A DNA stretch of 48,882 bases, from assembly GCF_002104995.1 (NCBI RefSeq), contig NW_024468309.1, positions 1-48,882 on the forward strand. Direction: 5' to 3'. Shown here piece by piece: positions 9,356-18,959 of the stretch. The translations under genes were made by a program, and so were the position numbers. The DNA comes from Linderina pennispora (Eukaryota; Kickxellomycota; Kickxellomycetes; Kickxellales; Kickxellaceae). How positions within the stretch are numbered: the first letter of the stretch is position 1; each line of letters opens with the position of its first letter. Under the pieces are notes generated by a model, which did not search any database, was not told the origin of the DNA, and saw only the letters and a list, made by a program, of their open reading frames with translations.

Positions 9356-10810
9356 ATGCAGACGCGGTGGGTGGCAACATATTTAGCACTGGCAGCCAGC
9401 AGCGCAGCGGCAGTGTCGTTTGATAAGCGCATTGTGGGCGGCAAAGAGGCCAGCATTAAAGACTATCCGTTTGCAGTGCACATTTCCACATCAGAGGCTA
9501 ACGGCGGGAACGGGTGTGCCGGAGCCATCCTCACCGACCAGATTATCGTGACAGCCGCAGCCTGCATAGTCGGCAAAGACGGCAAACCGGTGTCAGTCGG
9601 CAGCATTACGCTTGGCTATGGAAACAGCACGGTGGCCAGCCAGCCGCTAGCCACCGTCAAGAATGTGATCCCTATCAGCTCGCTTAACATGACATCAGGC
9701 GCCGATAACATCGCGCTGCTGCAGGTTAGCCCGGCATTCAAGTTCTCGTCGGCAGTGAACCGTGTTCCTCTTTACACGGGCAGCCTCAAGACCAACGATA
9801 AGCTCGAAGTGATGGGCTGGGGAACTACCGACGAATTCGGTGCAGGCAGCTCAAACGGCGTTCTGGAGGTATCAACGGTTGCCATTGGCGACGAGTTCAA
9901 GTGCAAAATCACTGATTTGTTTGAAGGAATTGATGGTAAGCTGGTGTGCACGGCAAATTCTCTGACGCCGGGCAGTGCGCCATGCAAGGGCGACTCTGGG
10001 GCACCGCTGGTGCGCAAGGTCGGTGATGGCTATCAGCTGGTGGGCTTGTGGTCAGGCATTGTAGATTCAACGGGAAAGACCATTGCCTCGTGTACACAGA
10101 GCACAACCTACCAGTACTATGTCCACGCCAAATCCTACCTCAGCTTCTTCACGGAAACCACAGGGTACAGCGCCAACTCGTTCACCGACAACGCCCCTCC
10201 AGTGGACGACGAGCAGACGCCGGCTCCTATCACTGTGACCAAGTCCAAAGGCCTGTCCACAGGTGCCATTGCAGGGATTGCTGTTGGTGCCGTCGTCGCC
10301 ATTATCGTGATCGCCATCCTTGTTTATGTCGTACACCGCAACCGCAAGAAGCAGCAGGAGAACCGCCAGGCCGATTATATCTACGAGCTTGGCTTGCAGC
10401 AGCTGGCTGAGGAGCTCGGCGGCTCGTACGAGCCCAAGACATCGATGGCCTCCAGCATCTTCAACACGTCGACTGTCACACCCTTTGAGGACAGCTTCGC
10501 CGGCCGCCCGTCGTTTGGCACTCGCTACCTGCGCAGCTCGGCCCACGAAGAGGGTGAGTCGCCGTTCTCTGATCATATTCCACAGTTGCAGGATATCGGC
10601 ACCGAGATCACTATGGATACACTGAGCAAGACCCACCGGTACGCTGACGGCTCGCCGCTGGTCATGGAATTTATCCGGCCAACACGGGAGGGCAAGGTCG
10701 AGGACTACTACCCGCTGCTGCAGGACTTCTATACGCTGTACGATGAAGTGGGCGAGGAGAGAGATGTGTATACAAGGTCTAGCAGCAGAGACGACCTAGT
10801 CGACATGTAG
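9356..10810 (+). CDS. Trypsin-fold type I membrane protein, triad incomplete
   Basis: A 484-residue protein. Signal peptide 1-20, RIVGG at 25-29, S1-type domain to about 270, short linker, membrane segment about 301-326, basic stop-transfer (HRNRKK), and a cytoplasmic tail of about 155 residues. Ser195 is kept (GDSGAPL, S214), but the His57 site is A69 (VTAAAC) and the Asp102 site is N118 (ADNIALL, an Asp sits one place early). Normal serine-protease chemistry is therefore unlikely; binding or sensing is inferred. The tail has LAEELGGS (350-357), IGTEITMD (414-421), then DGSPLV. The same blocks, in the same order, occur in the tails of the 11659 gene and, in part, the decayed 46212 gene. Confidence 0.9.
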   Translation: MQTRWVATYLALAASSAAAVSFDKRIVGGKEASIKDYPFAVHISTSEANGGNGCAGAILTDQIIVTAAACIVGKDGKPVSVGSITLGYGNSTVASQPLATVKNVIPISSLNMTSGADNIALLQVSPAFKFSSAVNRVPLYTGSLKTNDKLEVMGWGTTDEFGAGSSNGVLEVSTVAIGDEFKCKITDLFEGIDGKLVCTANSLTPGSAPCKGDSGAPLVRKVGDGYQLVGLWSGIVDSTGKTIASCTQSTTYQYYVHAKSYLSFFTETTGYSANSFTDNAPPVDDEQTPAPITVTKSKGLSTGAIAGIAVGAVVAIIVIAILVYVVHRNRKKQQENRQADYIYELGLQQLAEELGGSYEPKTSMASSIFNTSTVTPFEDSFAGRPSFGTRYLRSSAHEEGESPFSDHIPQLQDIGTEITMDTLSKTHRYADGSPLVMEFIRPTREGKVEDYYPLLQDFYTLYDEVGEERDVYTRSSSRDDLVDM

Positions 10811-11658
10811 CGCGCAGTCCCTGGGCAGATCATTTCATAGTTGCCCTTGATTTCTGGTACACTAAATATAGGTCATGCCAAACACGACCCATGAAAAATA
10901 GGCGTCTTGCCTTGAGCTACAGACCACCAACCTACCAATATTGTCCTCCAGCGCTTGGATCCAGCCAACTGTGTTCTATAATTAGCACGGTTCCTACACG
11001 CGCTTTCGATGCTTCCCAACACACCAGCTGCCATATGCAGCTTTGTGCATATGTTTATTACGCAAAAATTGATGCGTGGTGCCGATCGCAATGCGCCGAC
11101 TTGGCCATCACGCTCCTTCTTTCCACCACAGAAATCAACGTCTCCTCATGCACGATTACATGTAAGCGCCTGCTATATACAAGAATGCACAAAGACGTTT
11201 TTTTGTAGCCATTGCGGAATGGCGGAGGAGGGGACAAACAGCAGCTATCACAATCAAAACCGGTGTGTATGGGAAGTGGATCCTGTACCTCCAATTTCTT
11301 GTTTTTGCAACATTTTTATCGCTCCTGCTGTCCTAGTAGTAGTCAGGTATTTGATGGTAGAATAGCAAGATGCACCCTCATGCACCAAACAAAAATAGCA
11401 TTGGGGGACACGGCGGCTACAGGAAAGAGTAAACATAAGGCTGGATAGGCGCGGTGGTTTGCACTGGCCGCGCTCTGGTGCATCCTTTTTCCTTTTCCTT
11501 TCCTCTAGTCATTACACTTTTGCCTTTTTATCTACTTGTTTGATATTTACATTGGAGCTCCAACCCACGCCTTTTACCATTTCTGCTAACTGGTAGCCTC
11601 ATACACTCGCACAGCTTATCTTCTTCTATAGCATAAAAGCGCTGTCCTTCGTATAGTC
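10811..11658. other. Intergenic region, no gene seen
   Basis: About 850 bp between two same-strand membrane-protein genes. It holds pyrimidine-rich tracts and an AT-rich leader before 11659 (ataaaagcg at about 11632). Open frames here are short and lack domains. Confidence 0.45.
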
Positions 11659-12711
11659 ATGAGGCTCAGCATATCCCGTATGATGGCGCTGAGCGCTGCC
11701 GCCATGGCACTTGTATCAGCCTTTACACAAGTCAGCATCAACGAAGGAATGAACGTCAATATCAAATCCTCCATAGACCCCGATGGTAATTTGGTTGTGT
11801 CTACTGTAACATCAAAGTACACAACCTATATCCTGTTTATGAATGACGAAAGAGGGAAGTCTTCATTCATCGGGTCGCCCGTCTTCACAACTAACCACGC
11901 CGGAAGCACCATAGTCAAAGTTGTGCCTGTCAAGGAGATTCCCAAAGATGAGCTTCCTTCCCCAACAAAGGCCACTGACGACAGCAATGGCGACGCGACA
12001 CCCACATCGACGCCGAAGCCGACCGCCGCACCCACAGAGACATCTAAGCCTACAGGATCCAGCACGCCGACCGAAACGCCGGCCACGAGCAGCAAAAAGG
12101 TCAATGCGGGGTTAATTGGCGGTGCTGTTGGTGGTGGTGTTGCTGGGCTGGCGATAATTGGCGTTCTTGTCTGGTTCTTCTACCGGCGGCATAGGCGGCA
12201 GCGGCAGATTGAGGAGCACCAGAAGGAGGAAATGCAGCTTCTGGCCATGGAGCTTGGCGGCTCGTTCAACCCCGAAAAGGGGCGGTCAATCAGCGTGCAC
12301 AACGATAACGCCTTCAGCGACGCAGCGTCAGCTACTGAGGAGCTCGCGTCGCGCTACACGCGCACTGCCAACTCGCTGGCCAACAACCATCCGTCCTTGC
12401 AGGAATCGTTCTCAAACAACGCCTATCACATCAATGTCGGCACCGAGCTCACAATGGACTCGCAAGGTCGCCATGGGCTGCCCGATGGGTCGCCGCTCGT
12501 GCAGGACTGCATACTCCCACAGCGTAATTTGAAGGCCGCAGACAATTACATTGAACTCGAATGGTTCCCGCTTATTTCGCAGACTACCAAAATGGAACCA
12601 CATGCCGGTCCCAATTATGTCGAGGACCGCGGGCTGTCGAACATCGCCACATTCATCAAATCCTCGTCCAACCAAAAGAACATGTCTGCAATCAGCGGTC
12701 TCCACAAGTAA
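11659..12711 (+). CDS. Single-pass mucin-like membrane protein with the shared cytoplasmic tail
   Basis: A 350-residue protein: signal peptide about 1-21, a short ectodomain of about 75 residues (NINEG/NVNIKSSIDPDG region), a Pro/Thr/Ser stalk at about 95-145, a Gly-rich membrane segment at 151-175, basic RRHRRQR, and a tail of about 165 residues. The tail has LLAMELGGS (194-202), VGTELTMD (260-267) and DGSPLV, as in the trypsin-like neighbour at 9356, although the ectodomains are unrelated. This suggests a common intracellular partner or sorting route. The function is unknown; no enzymatic motif is seen. Confidence 0.85.
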   Translation: MRLSISRMMALSAAAMALVSAFTQVSINEGMNVNIKSSIDPDGNLVVSTVTSKYTTYILFMNDERGKSSFIGSPVFTTNHAGSTIVKVVPVKEIPKDELPSPTKATDDSNGDATPTSTPKPTAAPTETSKPTGSSTPTETPATSSKKVNAGLIGGAVGGGVAGLAIIGVLVWFFYRRHRRQRQIEEHQKEEMQLLAMELGGSFNPEKGRSISVHNDNAFSDAASATEELASRYTRTANSLANNHPSLQESFSNNAYHINVGTELTMDSQGRHGLPDGSPLVQDCILPQRNLKAADNYIELEWFPLISQTTKMEPHAGPNYVEDRGLSNIATFIKSSSNQKNMSAISGLHK

Positions 12712-12820
12712 TTACCTACACTACAACAATAGCGCCAATATCTGCTGAATAAATGTGTTTTCTTCACGCAAACGATATATACTAGAATTATCTGCATGGA
12801 GCAGTGTAGCCATAGCAAAC

Positions 12821-13360
12821 TCAGGGGCCTTCTGGTTTCTGGTACAGCGGGTGCACAGCCTCGATAGCGTCGGCGTGAGCGACTCGCCACTTGCGCTTCT
12901 CGTCCTCCCACATAAGCCGAGCGCTCTTGACAACAGCCGACTGCTCGACCTCTTCCTTTATCGTGTCTGCTGCCCATTCACTACTGCTGCTGATTGCGCG
13001 CTTCACCTCCCCCACGCCATACTCGAGCCCGTCATTTACCAGCCTACATGCCTTTTGTGTGCCCGCCGTCAAGTACCCAGGCTCACCCGCCCAGTGGAAT
13101 AGCTGGCCCACACGTGCATTCCACCATATCACTCGCCGCGGTGCTGTTGTCTCTCCGGCCGTCTCCTCCCGCCGTGTTCGTTGTGTCAAAGCCATGCTCC
13201 AGTACATGTGTGTTTGGACTTTGCGGAGCTGACCCTGTAACTCTTCAGTCTGTTTCATGCGTGGGCTCAGCCAGATATACCCAACCACTGTGGTCAGCAT
13301 GAGCCCGCCAAAGAACATTTGTGTGCTCTGCCGCGTAATTACTTTGGGATAGCGCGACAT
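12821..13360 (-). CDS. Small membrane protein, possibly mitochondrial (MIC12-like)
   Basis: A 179-residue protein with a short basic N-terminus (MSRYPKVITRQ), one hydrophobic segment at about residues 15-32 (MFFGGLMLTTVVGYIWL), then a helical, charged remainder. The single N-terminal membrane span and size fit MICOS subunit MIC12/AIM5 or another small inner-membrane protein, but no diagnostic motif was recognised. The ATG at 13360 is chosen because the upstream extension starts only at TTG. It is the next gene downstream of the PPR gene on the same strand. Confidence 0.55.
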   Translation of the reverse strand: MSRYPKVITRQSTQMFFGGLMLTTVVGYIWLSPRMKQTEELQGQLRKVQTHMYWSMALTQRTRREETAGETTAPRRVIWWNARVGQLFHWAGEPGYLTAGTQKACRLVNDGLEYGVGEVKRAISSSSEWAADTIKEEVEQSAVVKSARLMWEDEKRKWRVAHADAIEAVHPLYQKPEGP

Positions 13361-13603
13361 TTCTAAAGGTGTGGAATGCAAACGAAGCGAAATATTAAAA
13401 AGAAAAAAGGCGCATTCAAGCTGTGCGATAACCGCTCTCCCTTGATGTGAGCCAACTCGATGAAAACGACCACCCGAGAACTATGACTCGGCTCGCCAGC
13501 AACATCCACAAAAGCGGTTCTTGCATCAATGGGCAGACTGGCAGATTCTGCGCGACCCAGCGCAATGTCCTAACTCTATATATTTCCAAAAATGCATGTC
13601 GCA

Positions 13604-16594
13604 TCACGGTCTGGGATCCATCAGCGGGCCCATATGCTTACGCACCAGCTCTGCGCCCGATGCGTCACCGCAGGTATCAAACAGATCCGCCAGCGCTGAG
13701 TGAAACCTGTAATCTGGCTGCAACCCAGCTTCATCGACCGCCAAGCACACGCGCATAGCCCTCTTAATATCGTCGGATGTTTCTTCATTGACTTGCTCCG
13801 GACTGCCTGACTCAGCAGCAATGTCGTGGGCAGTGTCGTGAATTTTCATCGAATGGTACCTCAGCAAAAGTGTGCCGAGCGGGATATCGAACATCGCCAA
13901 CTTGTCTGATCCTGCCGAGGCCATCAGCGAGTCCTCAAGCTGCGCAATCATCTTGTCCTGCTTTGTCGCCCGATCTCGTACCGCCCCCTCGGCAGGTGTG
14001 CTCATGTGGCCGCCATCAGGAATCCCTGGAAGATGGTAGTCGCCATCCATATCAACAGTACTGGCATTCACAATGGGTTGCTGGCTAGAAATCTCAGCAA
14101 ATGCCTTAGTGCGTCTCCACCGTTTGCGCAGAGCGACCTTGTGCAGAGCGTTAATCAAGCTGGTGTATGTGGGCAAGTTAGGCTGGACACCGCGCTCGAG
14201 CATCTCCGACCAGATCCGGCTTACACCTTCCAAGTTCGCATCGTAGCCGTATAATGTAACCATTGACGTGTATGTGCGCACATTTGGTACGCATTGCATA
14301 TCCTCAGGGAACTCCTCGGCTGGTGCATCCATACCTGCGTCTTCGTCCACAGGCTTGCCCATGCCAAAGTAGTCCATCTCCGCTTTGAGTGCCTCAAACA
14401 CCTGCTCGCCAAATTCGACACTCCGCCCATACGCAGCAACACGGATAAACTGCGCAGCAACGTCGTTGACAATCACAGGCATCTCTCCCTCTTCACGCTT
14501 TGACCCGTACAGCCAGTGTTCGCGCCTTGTCGCCAGAACCATATCCCATGCCTCGCGCGCAACCGACAGTGGCAGGCTCCATCTGCGTGTATACTTGTGG
14601 AGCCGGATTTTCTGTGGATCGGTGTAATCTGGCGGCAGAAGCAGATATCGCAATGTGAGAACGCTGGGCATGATCCGACTGGCAGTCATCTTTTGTATAA
14701 TCTGGAGACACAGACGGTGCCTATCAGCCAGTGCAAATGCCTTGATTGCTGCTTCGTATACGCTACGATCGACACTGTGTAGTCTAGCCGATGCCAACTG
14801 TCCGCGCAGTTTGCCATGCGGCCCGCCAGGCATGGGCAGCACATACTTGTAGAACACTGAGATTGCCTTCTCGTATTCGCGGCAACTTATCAGCGCATGC
14901 ATATAGGCAGATAGTGTGAGCGAGTTTAGCAGCGGCTGTCTGCTTCCTCCCTGAGAGAACCGAAGCTCAGTTTCGAGCGTTTGCCATACTGCCTCTGCAT
15001 CATGGATACTGGCTGACTGACTACTCAGATTCAGTAGTGCCGCATAAATGTTCGGGTCACGCCCACGCATTACCATGCTCTCAAGCTCGTCTCTGACCTG
15101 CCCGCCAATGCTCTCGAGCTTTCTCTGCATACGACCAGGGTATTCGTCGGATTTATGGCTCTGTGCATGGTTCTTGAGCCCAATGGTCAAGATAATGTTG
15201 GTCAAGACTGTCGCATTGGGCACGATCCCACCATCACGCATAGCCTCAAACTCCTGGATCGCCAACTCTACTGCAGGCCATGTGTCCTTGCGGCTGCGTG
15301 CTAGCGACCGACGCATGCGATGTAAGGCTGCAAACACCGCTGCAAACGCCCACGATGACATTTCCAACCCTAACTTCCCCATTACTCGCCGCGCACCGAT
15401 CATCTGGGATACCATGTTGCGCTGCGCGTATACGCTGACAATTGTCGTCCATAGTTTCACAGTAGGCTCTACACCAACGCCTGGATCTTTGCGCCAGTCG
15501 TGGCAGGCTTTGGTAGCCAATGCCACGCATCTGTCGACAGACTCCCAATCCTCGCACTCACGATATCCCTGGATCAGGGTGCCCCATGTTGTTGCATCCA
15601 TCCGTGTGACGCCCCAGTCATGTCGCTTGCGCATCTGCTCATCGATGGCACGAAAATGCCGCCATGCACGCAACCGTCGGCACCCATTGAGTAGCGTGTT
15701 GAATGTGATGGCGTCCTCAGAAACTGTATGCAAGCGCATGTCCGTGTGCAGCGAGATCAATTCGTCGACTGATGACGCCGGGTCACGACAGATCACGTCG
15801 AATGCTATATTGTAGTGCTGTGCTACCGGTCGCCATATAGATATTATCGGAATGTCACGAGGTCCACCAGTAAAACCGCCAGTATCTTCTGTGCCGGTGG
15901 GCTCTGAGCATCGCCACATGTCGCCTAGCATCATCAGCACTCGCCGTTTCGACATATCCCGTGTCCATACCCGCATCTCATCACCAACAAACTCTCGCCC
16001 AAACTCGCTCTCCAGCCTGCCAGCAGCCGACCCCTGACCCAGTGGCAGAAGCGTGCGAAGCCTAACGTCCCTACGATGTCCATTTCCTGGAGCCTTCGCA
16101 TCATCCAGCTTATGCCCTGCACCCACGTAGGTCTTGGACAGCTGCTTGTTTGATGGGCTGCCGTGCCTTTCTGCTCTTCGCGATCCCAATAATCGTGGCG
16201 GTGTGCGTTGGCATGTTTTGAGCAGACTTGTCCATGTCTCGAACGACACAAACGATAGGAGCCTCCGGATCTTTAGCTGGTCGTACATGGCCCAGATCTC
16301 GGGCACATCCTGTGATTCGCTGCTGAGAAGATCATCTAGACGTGCGAATGCCTCTGTGATTTCGTCGTCACTGATCATACGGTCGCCAAGCACTGAATCG
16401 GTGTGGAACTGCCGGCACCCAGGCTCTGCTCGCCGTTTGCTAGTGCATGTATGGTATGTCAGCATTCCATGCTCGCATTTGTAGTGGTATGTGGCTCGTA
16501 ACCGGTGGTTCTGGTCGGCTGCCCGGTAGAGTACTGCGATCGGCTTTGTGCGCTGTGTCCAGAGCAGGCTACGCTTGCTGGCCCTCAGCGCCAT
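13604..16594 (-). CDS. Pentatricopeptide-repeat (PPR) RNA-binding protein
   Basis: A 996-residue protein with helical-hairpin repeats of PPR type, for example AITFNTLLNGCRRLRAWRHF, then DATTWGTLIQGYRECEDWES, and later VRTYTSMVTLYGYD followed by LPTYTSLINALHK. PPR proteins bind organellar RNA and act in its processing or translation. The N-terminus (MALRASKRSLLWTQRTKP) is basic and free of acidic residues, as in a mitochondrial targeting sequence. The repeats are irregular and spread over about residues 270-860. The RNA target cannot be told. The single exon starts at ATG 16594. Confidence 0.85.
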   Translation of the reverse strand: MALRASKRSLLWTQRTKPIAVLYRAADQNHRLRATYHYKCEHGMLTYHTCTSKRRAEPGCRQFHTDSVLGDRMISDDEITEAFARLDDLLSSESQDVPEIWAMYDQLKIRRLLSFVSFETWTSLLKTCQRTPPRLLGSRRAERHGSPSNKQLSKTYVGAGHKLDDAKAPGNGHRRDVRLRTLLPLGQGSAAGRLESEFGREFVGDEMRVWTRDMSKRRVLMMLGDMWRCSEPTGTEDTGGFTGGPRDIPIISIWRPVAQHYNIAFDVICRDPASSVDELISLHTDMRLHTVSEDAITFNTLLNGCRRLRAWRHFRAIDEQMRKRHDWGVTRMDATTWGTLIQGYRECEDWESVDRCVALATKACHDWRKDPGVGVEPTVKLWTTIVSVYAQRNMVSQMIGARRVMGKLGLEMSSWAFAAVFAALHRMRRSLARSRKDTWPAVELAIQEFEAMRDGGIVPNATVLTNIILTIGLKNHAQSHKSDEYPGRMQRKLESIGGQVRDELESMVMRGRDPNIYAALLNLSSQSASIHDAEAVWQTLETELRFSQGGSRQPLLNSLTLSAYMHALISCREYEKAISVFYKYVLPMPGGPHGKLRGQLASARLHSVDRSVYEAAIKAFALADRHRLCLQIIQKMTASRIMPSVLTLRYLLLPPDYTDPQKIRLHKYTRRWSLPLSVAREAWDMVLATRREHWLYGSKREEGEMPVIVNDVAAQFIRVAAYGRSVEFGEQVFEALKAEMDYFGMGKPVDEDAGMDAPAEEFPEDMQCVPNVRTYTSMVTLYGYDANLEGVSRIWSEMLERGVQPNLPTYTSLINALHKVALRKRWRRTKAFAEISSQQPIVNASTVDMDGDYHLPGIPDGGHMSTPAEGAVRDRATKQDKMIAQLEDSLMASAGSDKLAMFDIPLGTLLLRYHSMKIHDTAHDIAAESGSPEQVNEETSDDIKRAMRVCLAVDEAGLQPDYRFHSALADLFDTCGDASGAELVRKHMGPLMDPRP

Positions 16595-17313
16595 TAAATA
16601 AAAAGTCCTGTATCACAGCTCTGCAAAAAGCCTCGCTCGAGATTCCAAACCCGCAATTAGCGCAACCCTCAGAAATGCACGGAAAAGGTGAAAGTAAATT
16701 GCGAGGCAAATAAACGACGGGCTGAGATAAAGGGCTAGGGCTAGGAGCCCAAGCGGGATGGAGGTGCTTAGGAGAGCGAAAAAAAATAGGTCCATCTCGT
16801 CCGCTTGATCCGAAAATCCGATTCCAGACCCTGGAACCACCAGCCTTGCAAGACACCGCAGCTAGTTGGCAGCAAAAAGGTATAGAGGCAGGTGAGATGT
16901 TTTGTGGACATTTCATCTACTCTATTTTTCCCGTGGCAAGGAGTCGAACCTCGCAGATGCCACCGGGCCACGCGATATATCATGCAGGGGCGCGCACGCC
17001 TGGTATTCGAACCCCGAGCGCCTAAGCGCTGAACGAGCACGCGTAGCACGCCAGGATGCGCACTAAACTCCTGACAACACTTGGCAGAGTCCATTTTACA
17101 CGTCTTCTTGGGCCACTCCCCATGAAATGCTTTCCGCCAATGGGGTGGGCGAACGGCTTTATTCAGAACGCAGGCTAGACTGAGGCCTTTGTTTTGAAGA
17201 CCACACCCACCCCCCCAACGGCTGGTAGGCTCCCTCTCTTCTCCGCTCTGAATCTTTTTTCATCTCAGCTGAATTCACCTCGTAGAAGTACTCACCCCCC
17301 CCCCGATTTCAAG
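16595..17313. other. Divergent intergenic region between the PPR and LCB1 genes
   Basis: Promoter space for two divergent housekeeping-type genes. It contains tRNA-like relics (16931-17060) and a pyrimidine-rich LCB1 leader ending in a C10 tract (17295-17304), 9 nt before the LCB1 ATG. Confidence 0.5.
16931..17056 (-). other. tRNA-like relics (two T-arm/B-box-like segments)
   Basis: On the minus strand, a segment near 16931-16975 has CGAGG-TTCGACT-CCTTG, a good T-arm with the B-box GGTTCGACTCC. It is bounded by CGCGTGG and CCACGGG, which pair at six of seven places, but only 14 nt separate the 5' stem from the T-arm, so D and anticodon arms are missing. A second segment nearby has GGTTCGAATACC with outer CCTGG/CCAGG pairing. 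Neither forms a full cloverleaf. They may be tRNA pseudogenes or a tRNA-derived SINE fragment. Confidence 0.35.
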
Positions 17314-18855
17314 ATGGAGTCTGCTGCTAACACTCCTCTCCCCGAGACCGGCGACGTTTCGCAGCGCGGTCTCCTACGTACCGTTTGGGACGCTTCGTTC
17401 CGCATCGTGATCCGGTACATCAAGAACTCGTACAAGGACGACCCGTTCCGCACCTTCCTTGAAGTCTGCCTTGTCGGCTTCATCATCTGGTACATGACCA
17501 AGCAAAAGTACAACATTGGCACAAACGAGGTCGTGCTGACCACGAAGGAAATCGACGAGCTGTGCGAGGACTGGAAGCCCGAGCCGCTGGTTCCGGAACT
17601 GACTGAGTTTGAGCGCGAGACTCTCGACAAGGCAGTGCTGATTGATGGCCCCAACGGCATCCGGGTCAAGCTGGCCTCGGGCAGCGGCAAGCAGGTACTG
17701 AACTTTGCATCGTACAACTTCCTCGGGTTCATCAACAGCCCCGATATCGAGAAGCGCGCACAGGAGATGCTGCGCAAGTATGGTGTTGGCTCCTGCGGTC
17801 CTCCAGGCTTTTACGGTACTCTGGACGTGCACATGGAACTGGAGAAGCAGCTGGCAGCATTCGTGGGCCACTCTTCTGCGATTCTGTACAGCCAGGCCTT
17901 CACCACTACGCTCTCTGTAATCCCCTGCTTCTCAAAGCGCGGCGATATTATTGTTGCCGACGAGGGTGTTGCGTTCTCGCTTCAGCAGGCGATTGCGCTG
18001 TCGCGCAGCAAGGTCTACTGGTACAAGCACAACGATATGGCGGATCTCGAGCGCGTCCTGGCCGAAGTCAATGCACAGCTGGCTGGTCGCAAGAGCGCAC
18101 TGCCGCGCAAGTTCATCATCACTGAGGGACTGTTCCAGAACACCGGCGACATCACCCCGCTCGATGCCCTGGTCGAGCTCAAGCACAAATACAAGTACCG
18201 CATCATCCTCGACGAGTCGCTGTCGTTTGGCGTCATGGGCAAGCGTGGTGCTGGCCTCACCGACCACTACAACCTTGACCCGCATGAGGTTGATCTGATG
18301 ATCGGCGCGCTCAACAACGCCATCGGTGCCTCGGGCGGTTTCTGCTGTGCTGATAAGGACCTAGTCGAGCACCAGCGTCTGTCTGGCCTTGGCTATTGCT
18401 TCTCGGCGTCTATGCCTGGAATACTGACTGTGGCTGCCGCCGATGCCTTGCACTCGCTGGAGAACAACCCCGACGATTACCTGCCAGCGATGCGTGAGAA
18501 CTCTGTGCACCTGCGCACATTGCTCAGGCGTATCCAGGGGTTGCAGGTTGAGGGGTCGAACGAGAGCCCGGTGGTTCACATTCGCTTGACGCCCGAGACC
18601 CTGGTTCGCATGAAGCGGTCCGGCGGAGCCTGGACCAAGACTGATATTGATCGTGTCCTGACGGAGCTGACTGACGAGGCGCAGAAGGATGGCGTGCTCC
18701 TCACCCGCTCCATGTTTGTCGACGAGCACGAGCGCCTGATGCCTAACTCGAGCATCCGCATTTGTGTGTCGGCTGCCCACACCAAGAAGGACATCGAGAA
18801 GTGCGCCCATGCCGTCAAGAGCGCCGTCAGCCGTGTCACCTCGAAGAAGCGCTAG
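17314..18855 (+). CDS. LCB1: Serine palmitoyltransferase subunit 1
   Basis: A 513-residue subunit of the ER enzyme that condenses serine with palmitoyl-CoA, the first step of sphingolipid synthesis; it works as a heterodimer with LCB2. The membrane segment is at about 49-61 (LEVCLVGFIIWYM). The alpha-oxoamine-synthase fold follows, with NFASYNFLGF and GVGSCGPPGFYGT, where C161 matches human SPTLC1 Cys133. LDESLSFGVMGKRGAG (from 299) lacks the PLP lysine, as expected for the non-catalytic LCB1 subunit. The ATG at 17314 is chosen over 17194 because the extension is low-complexity leader; a C10 tract precedes it. Confidence 0.95.
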   Translation: MESAANTPLPETGDVSQRGLLRTVWDASFRIVIRYIKNSYKDDPFRTFLEVCLVGFIIWYMTKQKYNIGTNEVVLTTKEIDELCEDWKPEPLVPELTEFERETLDKAVLIDGPNGIRVKLASGSGKQVLNFASYNFLGFINSPDIEKRAQEMLRKYGVGSCGPPGFYGTLDVHMELEKQLAAFVGHSSAILYSQAFTTTLSVIPCFSKRGDIIVADEGVAFSLQQAIALSRSKVYWYKHNDMADLERVLAEVNAQLAGRKSALPRKFIITEGLFQNTGDITPLDALVELKHKYKYRIILDESLSFGVMGKRGAGLTDHYNLDPHEVDLMIGALNNAIGASGGFCCADKDLVEHQRLSGLGYCFSASMPGILTVAAADALHSLENNPDDYLPAMRENSVHLRTLLRRIQGLQVEGSNESPVVHIRLTPETLVRMKRSGGAWTKTDIDRVLTELTDEAQKDGVLLTRSMFVDEHERLMPNSSIRICVSAAHTKKDIEKCAHAVKSAVSRVTSKKR

Positions 18856-18959
18856 CAAGCTTTGGACCATCTCCTCCCCCCCCCCACTGCAGTCCACTAG
18901 AGCTTTTATCTTTTAATGACCTCACAGAACTAAATCCATATGCTCCCAGATGACTCGCT

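Noticed and set aside
9356-10294. Active secreted trypsin
   Set aside because: The His57 and Asp102 positions are Ala and Asn; only the Ser is kept, so a working protease is unlikely.
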